A DNA stretch of 64,000 nucleotides, from the NCBI RefSeq assembly GCF_963678635.1, contig NC_087066.1:62626282-62690281 (forward strand), given 5' to 3'. Under the pieces are notes generated by a model, which was given only the letters and a program-made list of their open reading frames with translations, did no database searches and had not been told where the DNA came from. Source of the stretch: Symsagittifera roscoffensis. Taxonomy: Eukaryota > Xenacoelomorpha > Acoela > Convolutidae. A program made the position numbers and the translations under genes. Of this stretch, positions 11,307 through 22,699 are shown piece after piece (positions within the stretch are counted from its first letter, which is position 1; the number at the start of each line of letters is the position of its first letter).

Positions 11307-11908
11307 TACTCCCCGGACTCAAGATCGATGCCCTAATCGCGTGTCGCCATCTGTCAGTGAGCCCCCAGAATGTTGAGTGTGTCTCAAGATACAGTGCCAG
11401 TGGTAATTTACAGAAGTTTGCAGCAGATGTAACTTTATCTACACCCCAAAATTCACAACCATGCAAAATTGTCACATTATCGCTAAACATCAATCGAAAT
11501 CTGCATGCATCTGCACCCTGGGTTTCCGCTTTGCAAGCTAATGATTAAAATTCTTTTGTTTTATCCAATCAGAAAATTATGAAGCAGCATTTTGGTTTAT
11601 ATAATAGATATAGCATAATAATAACAAAATTTTGGTTCATTAAAATTTCTTTTCCGTGACCTCAGATTTCATCCGAGTTTACACTCAAGACCCTTTCCTT
11701 TCCCCACTCAAGACTAAAGAATCCGACACTAAGCATCCTGCTCACATCGTGCTCCTCGCCCTTGAGGTGCTGGGCCCTGATGCATTCGACACTGTAATCT
11801 GCTTCAGCAGCTCTTCCTCATAGTCGGAGCTGATCACGACCTCTTACCAAGCTTTTTGTTGTTCGTAGGATTGCATCCATTCCCTCTGCTAGGATTGCAT
11901 CCATCCAT
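11307..11908. other. Element 3' untranslated stretch
   Basis: Between the 3' LTR and the last coding remnant I see no supported gene. The bases next to the LTR (CCGGGGAGTA on the element strand) could be a worn polypurine tract. Confidence 0.4.
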
Positions 11909-12676
11909 TCAAGAAAAGGAGTTATGCAAGCTCAAGCTCACGTTCTTCGCCAAGTCTTCCTCCAATATTGATTCCCTCGCCTTAGTATTATCTCTAGACA
12001 CCCTACCAACTCTGTTCCAACCCGTAGTGATTGAATTACGATGGGTCAGCAAGGATCCCTTGAAGGCTTCCGTCCCTATTTCAGCCAGGAACTGTCGATA
12101 TTCTTTCTGATGCTTCTTCATGTGATCCTTCGTCACCGCGTATAACCAAGACGTCAATGTCGCTCGAAACCATGGAAAGAATCTTATGCGGCTCCGCACG
12201 TGCGTGACCTCCATAGATATAGCGAATGCTTTACACGCAGTCTCAAACAACTCAAGCCTCCTGCTGTAATCAATAGCGTGTATCGATTCCGCTGTCGGTG
12301 CTTTCGACTCACGATATTTTGTCACGTTTTCCTCGATCCATCGCAACGCCAACATTGAACTCACTACTAGGCGGTCGACCTTCTGTCGGTCATCAGGTAA
12401 CCCGATCGACCGAACTTCATCCACCTCCCATATCACGCAGAGGTTCGAATGCTCCGGATACCACACCGTCTGTGCCAGACAGTGGCCCGGGCATTCTCCA
12501 TGTGTGAGGTTGATTCTCCGGACGTTGTGTTCTCCCGAAACTTCCAGCAGAGGTTCTAGCTCCATCATTTTCTCGTGTGTCACATCATTTTCCTCCATGG
12601 CTGGGGTACTGTTCATCGGGTTGCCGATCGTGTTCTGTCTGTCGATATCACTCGTGTTTTCACCTTCCAAACTCAA
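11909..12676 (-). pseudogene. Third-ORF C-terminal fragment of the Ty3/gypsy element
   Basis: A 255-residue frame aligns along most of its length with the C-terminus of the 1620-residue protein at 1-4871. Shared landmarks are EPLLE, LTH-E-P-HCL-QT-WYP, LFET-CK, FPWFRA/MPWFRA and VSLSLHNSF/VTLCLHNSF. Compared with that protein roughly 1300 residues are missing upstream, so this copy carries a large internal deletion. Function is unknown; position after integrase suggests an accessory product of the element. Confidence 0.65.
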
Positions 12677-12915
12677 GAGTTCCTCCCCCCTTAATTATGT
12701 TTTAAAACATTATCCCAACCAATCATTGGTAAAATAATTCAATTACTGATTTTAAGAGCATGCAGACTCATTTCACGTTTTAGCACCATCAATTCTCTAA
12801 GATATAATAGTCATGCCAATTACCTTAAAATCCGTCTACCTAATTCGTGTCCCCTTTTAACCTAACTCGAGAGTCCTTTGCCTCCTAACTCAAGATCTCC
12901 ATGTCCGCCCAAAGC

Positions 12916-13521
12916 TCAGGCGATACTCAAGTAGTACTTTTTGTGTAGGTACACAATTATCTCCGTTTCTGCAAATACCACGTGTAGGATGGCGGACAAT
13001 TCCCTAGGGTTTAACTTGCCCCTGTTGGGGTCGTAGACCGGCAGCGAGACCTCCAGTATCCCTCTTTCGATCACGAAGTCCCTCAGCCGTGTTAGTGCCA
13101 ACAGCACGTGTTCGGGGTCTATCGTCTTCCTTTCATTGACCCTTGTTACCAAAAAGCACAGGTATTTGAATGGAACTTGTGAAACTGAAGGAGGAAGCGC
13201 AGCCATTCCTCCCAACCCTGGTCTCTGCTTAAATAGAATCTCCACATTCTGATATTCTCTCTTGAAGTCCGCCTCTAGTCTCGAGTTGAGGCTCATGTCT
13301 GCCGTTATGCAGATCGCACTTGTCCTATCAGACAAAATGAACTCGCTGTCCGTGATCAGGATGTTCTCTAAGTATTCATTGGGTATTTCGAACTTTGTCG
13401 TGAAATTTCTCCCTATAGTAGGCTCAGCTTTCTCCTGATCCAATTCCAACCCGTTGGTCTCTCTCACTTGCCTGAGCTTCTTTATCATCAAACTTTTGGT
13501 GTGGGTAAGTTCTACCCCCAC
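12916..13521 (-). pseudogene. Macro-domain-like ORF of the Ty3/gypsy element
   Basis: A 201-residue frame has the strand pattern of a TARG1/OARD1-type macro domain. It starts with AICITADMSLN and ADFKREY, then FKYLCFLVTR, a helix PEHVLLALTRLRDFV, the VSLPVYD strand, and a final ELSAILHVVFAETEIIVYLH. Known macro domains bind or hydrolyse ADP-ribose. Here the usual GAGIA loop reads NSRLE and the late Gly-rich catalytic loop reads VYDPNRGKL, so binding residues are altered and catalysis is doubtful. The frame overlaps a preceding fragment at 13512-13712, implying a frameshift. The family call is mine by pattern. Confidence 0.5.
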
Positions 13522-14015
13522 TCCCGGACAAAAATATTTATCGACGTCCCCGTCGATGATGCTGAGTCTAAATTATCTGGTGGTATCTCAAGTGGCCGAT
13601 CGGTAGCTGTCCTACGGAAGAGCGGATCTTTCGTCTTTACATGTTTTTCCGCTGACTTATCGACCTGCTGGATACTTTGCGCCTCTTCTCCCTTGTTCTT
13701 GAGGTAACGCATCCATTCCAGTATCCAGAAGTTTGTGTTTTCCTTCCTTTATATCTCGTTTTGCTCCAGGTCTATCTCTCGTTCTGTAATCGAGTGATCC
13801 TCCTGCAAAGAGTGTTCGCTGTCGTTGATGATTTACCATTCTTCATTTGCTAACAGCTCACCCACATTCACTAACTCCTCGCCTATCTCCTCGGGTTGTA
13901 TCTTGTCAATCAAGAAGTCATCACCATAACTGTTGTATCTCATGCCTGTCCGCTTGCGATTGCCATTTCTTGTCCCTGCTGTGTTCGACAAGTCTGGTTC
14001 CGTCCATTTTTGCAC
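13512..14015 (-). pseudogene. Post-integrase polyprotein linker fragments
   Basis: Three short minus-strand frames (14015-13833, 13839-13657, 13712-13512) overlap end to start in different phases and read as one ancestral acidic/basic linker leading into the macro-like frame. No catalytic motif is seen. They connect integrase to the third-ORF region, supporting a once continuous reading frame. Confidence 0.4.
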
Positions 14016-14077
14016 CTAGTTCTGCTCTGGATCATTCCAATCTTCCTCCGCAAAAGATCCCGCATCTGAATCTGCAT

Positions 14078-15301
14078 CTATTTTCTCTTATCATCCATGC
14101 TCACGTCCTCGTTTCCGTCATTCTTCTCTCTAGTGCCTTTTTCGTTCACTTCACATGCTGGTTCTACCAATAGGTACTCGATTCCTTCCATATTCTGTGG
14201 TACACACCAGTCTTCCGGAGATGGGGCATGAGGTTTCAGATTTTCATAGTGCGCTGCACGCCCTGTACTCAAGCGGTAGAACCGTCCCTGCTGGTGTACC
14301 TCCGTTATCATGAACGGTCCTCGCCATTTCTTTACTAATTTTTTCATGCCCTTCGGAGGTATGATATTCTGGAACACCCAGACATATTGTCCCACTACAT
14401 ACGGTTTTGCCTGAAATATTTTTTCATCGTACTTCTTCCGCTGTTCCATTTGCGCCGTGTTCCTCCTGCAGAGCTCGTTCAGTTCCTGTTGTCTCTTGAC
14501 AGCTTCTTTCACATACGCCTGAGGCGAAGTCTTTTTCACTTCGTATTCTGGATAGAGGAATGTTAGGGGCATCGCTCTCTCCCTGCCAGTTAACATCATG
14601 AAAGTCTTGATTCCTGTTGTTGAGTGTTGCGTGCTGTTGTACGCCCCTACCACTTGCGGCAGATACTTATCCCAGTCTGTCTTGTATCCCGAGCAAAACA
14701 CCATGAGCATGTTCACCAGCGTTCTGTTCTGCCTCTCCACTAATCCGTTAGTCTGAGGATGGTAAGTTGTTGAGTGTGCTTGAGCAATGTGCGATCTCCT
14801 CATCAACTCTTTTGTCAGGTCTCCCATGAAAGCTTTCCCGTTGTCTGATTGGAATATCATCGGACAATCATATCGCGATATCCAAAGCATTATAAAATGG
14901 TCTAAAATCTTCTCCGTTGAGGCTGTTTGACATGGCACCGCCTCTGCCAATTTCGTAAAGTGGTCTATTACGACCAGTATCTGAGTATATCCCGAATCAG
15001 TCATGCAGATCTTCTGATGGTCTTTCTGCACAACCTCGTTAACTCCCGAGCTCTTTACGGACTTGTGCTGGAACTTCACTTTTCTAGGCTCTTTCACTTG
15101 TAAACACGCCAGGCATGCGTTCACCCATCTCTCGCAAGCCATTGTTAACCCTGGCCAATCAAACTTGTGTAGTATTCTTTGTTGTACCTTGTCTATCCCC
15201 TGATGTCCCATTTGGTCGTTCGTCTGGTATAACTGTGGCAGTATGATGAGGTTCTGCTTGTGTAATATCTTCTTCTCATCTTTTCTTCTACAGGCTACCA
15301 C
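14078..15301 (-). pseudogene. Ty3/gypsy integrase (retroviral type)
   Basis: The 407-residue frame contains a worn zinc-binding N-terminus (H33, H45, C63, C66; the usual first His is missing), and an rve core with D94, D153 (FQSDNGKAF) and E189 (TNGLVERQN), 35 residues after D153. The chromointegrase-like GPF/Y module is KKWRGPFMI. It would insert element cDNA. The frame is separated from its N-terminal extension (15347-15688) by a single TAG. Core residues are intact, but the upstream pol is gone. Confidence 0.85.
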
Positions 15302-15346
15302 AACATCAGCTGTGTGATAGAGTAAATCTCTTCTCTCCTTGTAGAA

Positions 15347-15688
15347 CTAGCTCAAGATCTTGTAACTGTCTTCCTCCAGATCCCCTTTCTCTTTGACTTC
15401 TGTCCGGATCCATTTGGAGAGATTGCTCGTCATCTTGTCATTCTTCTGGGCTCGTATCAGATCCGACAGTCTATATCTCGCTCTGACGTGTTCCTTCAAG
15501 GCCATCATCTGACCACTCAGTTCTCCAGGACTGTGGATGTCGACTTTTAACTTGACGCAGACTATCCTTCTCAGGACCTCCCTGTCTTCATCTGGCACCA
15601 GGTTTGTTCTGACATTTGATTTGCATGAAAGCTCCCTGAACGGTTTCCTTGATACTGCAATTTTCTCAAGCTGTTCTCCTCCGTCCAC
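15347..15688 (-). pseudogene. Pol segment between RNase H and integrase
   Basis: A 113-residue fragment leads to integrase in the same frame, separated by one stop codon; it contains the helical AQKNDKMTSNLSKWI block that precedes the zinc-binding domain in Ty3/gypsy pol. No enzymatic motif of its own. Confidence 0.55.
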
Positions 15689-16399
15689 CTCCTAATGATT
15701 TTGATTTTACGTTCCCGAGGAAGGGTCGGTTTGTAGTTCTCTGTCGCGGTGCGGTTTGTAGTTTCTCTTCTGCCAATATCATACAGAGACTGCCTTGGTC
15801 ATCGCCACTCTTCTGTGAACCTTCATCCCAATCTTCGGACTTCCGGACAATTTCTCTTCTTCAGCATCTTCTTCTGATGTGGGCCACTCCCCGGACTCTT
15901 GACCTAATCCAAGGTGTTCGGCCTCCTCCCTGAATGACACTTTCTTCTTTCGAACTGTAATCGGCCTTAGTATCTCCGGGATTTTGACTGCACGACTTCA
16001 TTGTCATCAGGTTGCTTTTCTTCCAACGAGTCCTCGCCAAAAGCTGCATCATTTCTTCTCAGTATTGTGACTTCTGGTTCGTCTTTGTCATTGTTCCGGA
16101 CTACGGATTTATCTTCTTCTAGATTCTCGAGTAATCTCCTCAAGTCCTCACCTATCTTCGCCCTTCCCGTCTCTACTTGATTGAGATCTTAGCCTTTAGG
16201 CGTTAGTGTTTCCCTCGGTTTTTCTTCAAACTTGTTTTCTCTGGACGCTCCTCTGGTAGCTCGGGATGATCCTCTATAGGTTTACCTAACTTGCCGAGCC
16301 CCCTCGTGAGTGGAAGGCTATCGTACGTTTCCTTGTCCATAAAAAAGAAGCCATCTTTGGTTTCTGGCCTATCCGCCTCCCTTTGTTCCTGTCTCTCGT
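15689..16399 (-). pseudogene. Degraded acidic pol linker
   Basis: Reading the minus strand gives Glu/Lys-rich fragments in several phases with stops, lying between the RNase H remnant and the pre-integrase part. I see no motif and no intact gene. Confidence 0.4.
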
Positions 16400-16720
16400 A
16401 GATTTCCGTCTTCTTACTCTAGCTATCGGCATTTTGATGTTTGTTCCTTGTTCTGTGTTCAATGATCATATTGTAGCAATCCAAGCAAACTATCCATCTC
16501 AAAATGTAGCTCTGATCCATTGAGTACGTTTTCAACCATCTGAGTGCTCTATTGTCGAGCCGTAACTTGAATGTTTCGCTACCTAGGTACCCTGTATTTC
16601 TCTACAAAGGTGACCACCGCAAACATTTCTGCCTAGGGTGCCGCGTACTTCATCTCTGTATCACTCAAGACGTTGCTCCCGTATGCTATCGGTCTCAAAA
16701 CTGTCTTCCCGTTCCATTTC
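16400..16720 (-). pseudogene. RNase H remnant
   Basis: The minus strand encodes LDNRALRWLKTY, then RWIVCLD and a terminal HQNADS in broken frames. These match the second half of Ty3/gypsy RNase H (the catalytic DNRAL Asp and the ADxLSR end). The first half and most of RT are missing. Confidence 0.6.
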
Positions 16721-17202
16721 TGCTCGTGACGGAGTATGCCAGAGATCTCATTCAATCTCTGCTTCTCTATCTCCTGCTTCAGTCGTTGCTTGATTTCTTT
16801 TGTCGCCAAGTTAAGCTTCACTTTGTTAATTGCCTCTGCAGCTGCTTTCTCATAGTTTATCTCCAGTGAATTCCCAGTCTCAGCCTTCATGGCAGTTTTG
16901 ACTTGCGTTACAGCTTTCATCGTTTTTGTCGATAATTCCCCACTCGCTGCCTCCGTGTTCTTCAAGTCAATTTCGGCTTGTCTGCTCCTCGTATTTTGCA
17001 CCGCAGCCAGTGCTAACTTGTGTTTGGGATAATTTTGATTCTCTACCGCCTCCCAAAACAACGGACAGTCCATCCTGATATGGCCCTCTTGATTACAGAA
17101 GAATTGCCTTGCACCTATCTTGATAATTAAGCCACTACAAAACTCATGTTCCTCCATTTGGCTCAAATTTTCTTCATCCGGTGCGTCTCCCAGACTTTTC
17201 AT
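16633..17202 (-). pseudogene. Gag zinc-knuckle to RNase H junction, RT core deleted
   Basis: This 189-residue frame has a partial CCHC knuckle (CNQEGHIRMDCP, first Cys lost), a long Lys/Glu-rich helical stretch, and then the RT-to-RNase H connector (VLRPIAYGSNVLSDTE). The polymerase palm with its YxDD box should lie between these and is absent, so a large internal deletion has fused nucleocapsid to RNase H. Confidence 0.6.
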
Positions 17203-17426
17203 GCCTTAATTGTATGTCGTGCATGACCGACGTTTATCCATGTCATCTCTAGGCTTGTACCATGACGACCCTTGTGCTTGGCTTCCCCTTGCATATTACT
17301 GCCTTCTGAGTATGGGAACTTTTTTGGTTTCATCAGCATATACTCCCTAGACTTTTGTCTCATCTGTTTTGGGGTTGGTGCATTATCCTTTGATAGTGTA
17401 TAATGTGTCGCCACCATTGTTCTCAA
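17199..17426 (-). pseudogene. Gag C-terminal fragment
   Basis: A 75-residue basic minus-strand fragment between the capsid part and the zinc knuckle. It has no motif of its own and is assigned by position. Confidence 0.35.
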
Positions 17427-17525
17427 GTCGTCACTTTTACCCCGTCGATAAACTTCGAGGCGATGCTGAAAAATCTTCTGTTTGTAGATTCTTCCGGATC
17501 ATTCGTTGTTCTCAAGCTCTCAAGA

Positions 17526-18020
17526 TCATGCAGGAACCAATCTCGGTTGACTCATCGTCCCTTTGTCTTTTTTTTCAAATCTCATCATAGCCTGGTGGCC
17601 CTTCATTCCTGATCCGAATCGGTTCAACAGTATTTCGAAGATCTTGTCTGCCGTATCACGCTCCTCTTCTTTCTCGGCTACTACGCATTTTAACGCTGTG
17701 CCCTCCAGATTGCTCAATTTTGCTGTGCAGGCCTGAGTTTCGTCATTCAAGTTATCTTTTTCTAAATATAGTCTCATGACTTCTACCCATGTGTCAATGC
17801 AGCTATTCGATTCATCTTTAAACTCTTTGGGTTTCTTGAGGGTCTTCCTGGATTTACCACTTCTTCTTTCACTCGAGTCAGTGTTCCTTGTCGCGAACGC
17901 TTCCAGTGTCCTGTTCATCATTTCCCAGGTGCTTGCCCATGTCATGGCGTCAGGGGCTACATTAGTGTTCGTGCTGGAGTCCCCTGGTACATTTGTCGAG
18001 TTTGAGGTTCCACTCTTCAT
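17526..18020 (-). pseudogene. Gag capsid-region fragment
   Basis: The 164-residue frame has the Ty3/gypsy gag helical pattern: an acidic/basic linker, then CIDTWVEVMRLYL, a KLSNLEGTAL helix and a FEILLNRFGS helix. It overlaps the upstream coiled-coil fragment by four bases in a different phase, so one frameshift separates them. Confidence 0.6.
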
Positions 18021-18691
18021 GATGGTCTTGGACCCCCTGTCCCTATACTCGCTGCACTTCGGGGTAACGGTGTAGACTCCCTTTTATTCCGCTGTGGTTC
18101 TATAAAGTCGACTCTGGTGCCTTGTGTTTTGTCTGTTGCCAGTTTATCCTGTGCTATAGAGTTTCTCAAGAGAGCATCCAGTTTGGACTGTATGGCACAA
18201 GACCTTTCCGCTTGGTCCTTGCTCAATGTATCCATTCTGGTCTCAAGGTTCCACAATTTGTCATTCACAGTGTCGTACCGTTTCTTTATTTCTTCCATAT
18301 CTTTTTTGATATGTTTCTCTCGCTCTTTGTCAGTAGTCTCTACTTTGTCCGACATCTGCTGTAGCTTATCCTCCGTGGCCCTTGCCAAGCAGTAGTAGTT
18401 ATCCTGGTTCTCGTTCTTGTTGTGTGTTTTTTCCTTCTTTAATTCTTGGCGGTCCTCTTCACTGCACTTCAACTTTTTGTCTATCTCATTCAACTTTGTC
18501 ATCAATTCCCCCAGCTCCACCGAGGTTGTTCTTGTTTTCTTAGTTCGTTCGTCTGGGCTAACTGCTGCTACTTGCGAGGCTTCTCCCATTTCCTTCCTGG
18601 TTTCCGTCGTTATCGTAGAAACCGTCTCAAAGGGTTTGCTCTTCTCGTTTGCAGTTGTTGCCTGTTCAACTCTTGGTTTCATTCCAACCAT
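18017..18691 (-). pseudogene. Gag N-terminal coiled-coil fragment
   Basis: A 224-residue, highly charged frame dominated by heptad-like helices (ELMTKLNEIDKKLK through LWNLETRMDTL). Coiled coils in this position are common in Caenorhabditis gypsy Gag. It is split from 17526-18020 and from 18787-19101 by frameshifts. Confidence 0.5.
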
Positions 18692-18786
18692 CGCAACAAT
18701 CGTCTCAGTGAACGACGTTTTCTTCGTTTGTGCGTCGTTTTTTATCGTCTCTGTTGTGTTGGTTGCCTCTTCTCGATTTCTATTGG

Positions 18787-19101
18787 TCAGAACTCTATGG
18801 TGTTCTTTTCTTGTTCCACTGTGTTTGGCATCGGAGTTGATTCCATTGTCTTGCGTTCTATCCCGTTTATGCTCTGATCTGGTGTCTCTAGATATATGTC
18901 TTTTGCCGGTACGCTTTGTTCTTCCAACGTCTTCTCTTTCGCCTTCTGCTCCTTGTCTCTTCTTGTGCTGACCATGATCACTGAAAACTTTTTTCTCATT
19001 TCTCTCGGATTCGTTGGTGTCGGTTTCTTTTGCATTGAGGTATGGCTCTGCTTAGGTCCTGTTCCTTTTCTTTCAGTTAGTGATACTCTGGTTTTCTTCA
19101 T
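18787..19101 (-). pseudogene. Gag start fragment
   Basis: The first ATG after the leader opens a 104-residue basic frame (MKKTRVSLTERKG) that ends at a stop before the coiled-coil part. It is taken as the Gag N-terminus because it is the first start downstream of the leader on the element strand. Confidence 0.45.
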
Positions 19102-19254
19102 TATTTTTAATTACATTTTTTCTTTTCTACAATTCTAATTTGTACAAGTTCCTATTCTGAAATTTAAAAAGTAAAAAATATTCCTAATTCTTGTAAGAAA
19201 AATAAAACATTCGAGTTCGCAATCTCAATAGTGTGGACTTTTAGCTGTTTTTGA

Positions 19255-20260
19255 TCGTTCTGATTGGGCCCTGGGGCCTTTATTCAAGTGTTGGGACCTT
19301 TCAAACTATCCCAGGACGTCTTCTAACCCTCCTAGGACACTACGCTCAAGTGTTGGGACACCTCGCACCGTCCCAAGAACTCTCTGCTCAATTGTTGGGA
19401 CGCTTCACATTGCCCCCAGAATTTTGTCCAAGTGTTGGGACACCTCGTAATGTCCCAAGAACCCTGCTCAACTGTTGGAATACTTCAAACATTCCCGAGA
19501 CTTTTCTTTTCTAGTGTTGGGACACTTCGCACTGTCACAAGACCTCCTGCTCTAGTGTTGGGACACTTCGCACCGTCCCACGACCTTTTCTTCTTAGTGT
19601 TGGGACATTTCGTGCTGTCCCAAGACTACCTACTCAAGTTTTGGGACACTTCGCACTGTTCCAAGAACTCCTGCTCAAGTGTTGGAACACTTCGCACTGT
19701 CACAAGACCCTCCGTCCAAGTGTTGGGACACTTCGTGCTGTCTCAAGACTACCTGCTCAAGTGTTGGGACACTTCGCACTGTCCCAAGACCCCCCACTCA
19801 AGTGTTGGGACACTTCGCACTGTCCCAAGACCCTCCGTCCAAGTGTTGGGACACTTCGTGCTGGCCCGAGACTACCTGCTCAAGTGTTGGCACAGGTTGC
19901 ACTCTCCCAAGACCCCCACTCAAAGGTTGGGAAACTTCGCACAGTCCCATGACCCTTGGTCCAAGTGTTGGTACGTGCTGTCCCAAGACTACCTGCTTAA
20001 GTGTTGGGACACTTCGCACTGTCTCAAGACCCTCTGTCCAAGTGTTGGGACACTTCGTGCTGTCCCAAGACTACCTGTTCAAGTGTTGGGACACTTCGCA
20101 CTGTCCCAAGACCCTTCGTCCAAGTGTTGGGACACTTAGTGCTGTCCTAAGACTACCTACTCAAGTGTTGGCACAGTCGGATCTCTTCTTCTTTGGGACA
20201 GTCGGATCTCTTTTTCTTCGGTGTTCGGACAGTCGGATCTATTGTTCTTTAGCGTTGGGA
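19255..20260. repeat. 41-bp hairpin minisatellite in the Ty3/gypsy leader
   Basis: About 24 degenerate units of 41 bp. The core GTTGGGACACTTCGCACTG followed by TCCCAAGAC lets TTGGGACA pair with TGTCCCAA around an 8-base loop, so each unit can fold into a hairpin. Open frames through the array are side effects of its period. The distal edge recurs at 57591-57800. Confidence 0.9.
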
Positions 20261-21755
20261 CACTTAGATCATTATCCCTGTTACCACCACTTGAGCTTTA
20301 GTATTAAAAAATTTCCCCAAAACCCAATCCTACTCACCAAAAATTTTACTTACAAGCCCCCTTGAAGTTACTTCTCTATTAATCAAATGCAAATTGAAAC
20401 ACCTAGTCCCGATGAAGTCTTAATGATCCGATGCAAGTCTTATGATCACCTTTTCGTCAAAAGCCGATAAAATTAGATCCGAAAACGTAAAAAAAAAGTA
20501 AGCGAGAAAAAAATGAAGAAAACAGAAAGATGAGTACAAAAAAAATAAAACGTGACCATTGTCGTCTTTTTGTGAAAAAAAGTGTCTGGTACCTGACTGT
20601 CACGCGTTTTTCTCCCCCCCCCCCCCTACTAACGATTTTATTGGGTATTGTCCTTTCGGGTTCGAAAAACTATCTATTTTCGATCCCCCACCCGATCCGA
20701 CCAAGTTACCTACTTTAATTCGATCTTAAATTTGGATATCCTCGCGTTGCTACTCTTTTTCTGGGTCTAAATATGAATCGTTCCAGACTCTGGGTCTACT
20801 AATGTAACTAAATCGACGATATCGATTGTATTGTTACTATAATGTGTCCCCCTTTTTACAAATTGCAACCGCCAACCTCTATCTTAACCAGCCCCCCTTC
20901 CAACCTCCCCCCTGTCTAGCCCTCCACTTAAGCCGAAAAATACCCTTAGCGCGATGGATACTAAACCTCTCGAGAGAAAACCGTAGAACCTGTTTCCAAG
21001 CTCTGCTCATGTAAAAACGTTTCTTCAAAACGGTGGGTATTCGCTTATCCCATTTTACACCTATTTCATAAATTGTAAAGTGGATTTTAATGATACCCGT
21101 TTGACCAAACAGGAATCTCCACTTACCTTCTTCCGTTTGTCCTGTTGCGTTTTGATCACACTGCCGACTGGTCACCTGCCTGTTGGTCACACTTTCCCTC
21201 TGGACTTGTCACCTCTTCCAGTTAAGTCTCCCAGTGGTGGAACATTCTTTGGTCCACTTTTCCACTTCGCTGGGCACCTCTTCCGGTCAAGTTTCCCAGT
21301 GTTCCGCTGATATCACAAGCTATCTGAAAGCCCCACACTCGGGCACCTGTACAACTTTGCTAATTTGATCGAGAGGATTGGTCCTATTGGAAAACAGTAT
21401 GAGTATACTATTTTAATTAATATAAAGGTTTGATCCAACCAACCTGGAAGTCAAAGCCACTGACCTTATTGTTTTATGGTTTTTTGTTCCTATTTCTAAT
21501 CTTTTTTGGTTTTTTGTTTCGCTTTTTCTCTTTTACTCTTTTTTGTCACCCTAGTGACCCCCCTTACTCGGTTAGCTAGGCCTCGTATCAGAAAACGCAC
21601 CGGGAAATTTTCTCAAGTTTTCTTAAAAAGCTAACGCTGTACAACCAAAAGGTGAATACGCTCCCGTTGAGCCGCACTACCGGTACTCTAGAATGGGCAT
21701 GTAGCCCGGAGCTGTGTCAAGTGGGTTTGATCCCGTAGTCATGATGTCGTAAAAA
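20261..21755. other. Rest of the Ty3/gypsy 5' leader
   Basis: Non-coding. It includes a long C tract (about 20612-20625) and unique DNA whose first 660 bp recur at 57810-58518. I see no gene; the frames at 20826-21368 lack any protein signature. Confidence 0.5.
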
Positions 21756-21770
21756 CACCCAGGAGCGCCA
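21756..21770 (-). other. Candidate primer binding site
   Basis: Ten bases inside the 5' LTR on the element strand lies TGGCGCTCCTGGGTG, which starts with the TGG expected for pairing to a tRNA CCA end. Position and leading bases fit; the primer tRNA was not identified. Confidence 0.4.
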
Positions 21771-21780
21771 TAAAACACTC

Positions 21781-22669
21781 TGTAACAGTCGCCTACTAAA
21801 GTCACATATGAGGTTAAAGAAAAATTGGCCCAATAATTATTGGCTCAAGAGTCAGGGACACTATCTCTTGTGTTTTTTTACCTCAAGCAGCGGTCGGAGC
21901 CAATTCGGTTCACTTGCGACATGAGACTAAACCCTTTGTTACAGCTTAAAGGCCACTAACAAAATACCCCCCGTGCTAGAAAATATGAACGTCCCCATAC
22001 TTAGGTCTCAAAATACCCAAAACACGCAAACGCCGATGAAAACAGGGTCGAAACCTTACGTATAGTTACTTTTTACTAGACAGTGGACCTTTGATCCATT
22101 TCAGATGGATCAACCTAAAACTCTCCTTACCTCAACATAACAAAATGAAACATCAAGAAAATTAAAATGGGTACTCACATACCGGCACACTCTCTAGGAT
22201 TGAGTAACTAAATTATTAAGTAACTTGAGAATACATGGGGTTATCAAGTCTAACGTGAGGTGTTTTAAGTGAATAAGTTTTGACTCGAGAAGTAAATTTT
22301 TGGGGCTGGACCATTGGGCAACTTCAGTTGTCCACCTTTCCACCGAATGTTCACTCTGGTCCACTTTTTATTCGCTTTCTTCTCTACTTGCGATCACTCT
22401 GCCTTCTTTTAAGAATAAAACAGCTCTACTCTCGAACGATTTTATGTCTGGAAATTGCGAACAGCAATTTCCCGCTGCTTTTCAACTACCTTCAGTTCTT
22501 CTGATTGTAGTTCGGTTCTTCTGACCTTATTTTTCTGATATTTTCAGTTTTCGTGAGAAACTTGAGCCTGACATGCTCGATTCGAATTTTTGAAAAATTC
22601 CATTTCACCCCAAAATCATGTCTTTTGCGTTGCTCAAGTTCAAACTTCCAAATATGACCGACTGGCACA
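21781..22669 (-). repeat. 5' LTR of the minus-strand Ty3/gypsy element
   Basis: Partner of 10425-11306; on the plus strand it starts TGTAACAGT and ends TGGCACA. It lies upstream of gag on the element strand. The homology stops abruptly at 22669 in both copies, giving a firm boundary. Confidence 0.88.
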
Positions 22670-22699
22670 ATGTTTTTTTTGTTTTTGTGTAACCTTCGA

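Larger units (their letters stand above)
10425..22669 (-). mobile_element. Degraded Ty3/gypsy LTR retrotransposon, minus orientation
   Basis: Two direct repeats of about 0.89 kb with TG...CA ends bound a 12.2-kb unit. On the minus strand the interior runs gag, zinc knuckle/RNase H remnant, pre-integrase, integrase with GPF/Y module, a macro-domain-like frame and a third-ORF C-terminus. The gene order with integrase after RNase H marks Ty3/gypsy; the large post-pol region resembles Caenorhabditis Cer-type elements. The RT core is missing and every frame is broken, so it cannot move on its own. Only ATG is shared directly outside the two LTRs, so a full target duplication is unproven. Confidence 0.85.

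Noticed and set aside
10923-11548. Frames of about 100 codons on both strands, with similar ones at 22280-22524
   Set aside because: They lie in or across the LTRs and differ in frame between the two LTR copies.
19432-20365. Long overlapping frames (235 and 228 codons) on the plus strand
   Set aside because: They run through the 41-bp minisatellite; the period and lack of stops in the unit create them in several frames at once.
21660-21770. tRNA-like phrase GGGTTTGATCCC upstream of the 5' LTR
   Set aside because: No cloverleaf could be folded around it; the neighbouring TGG-starting stretch is better explained as a primer binding site.
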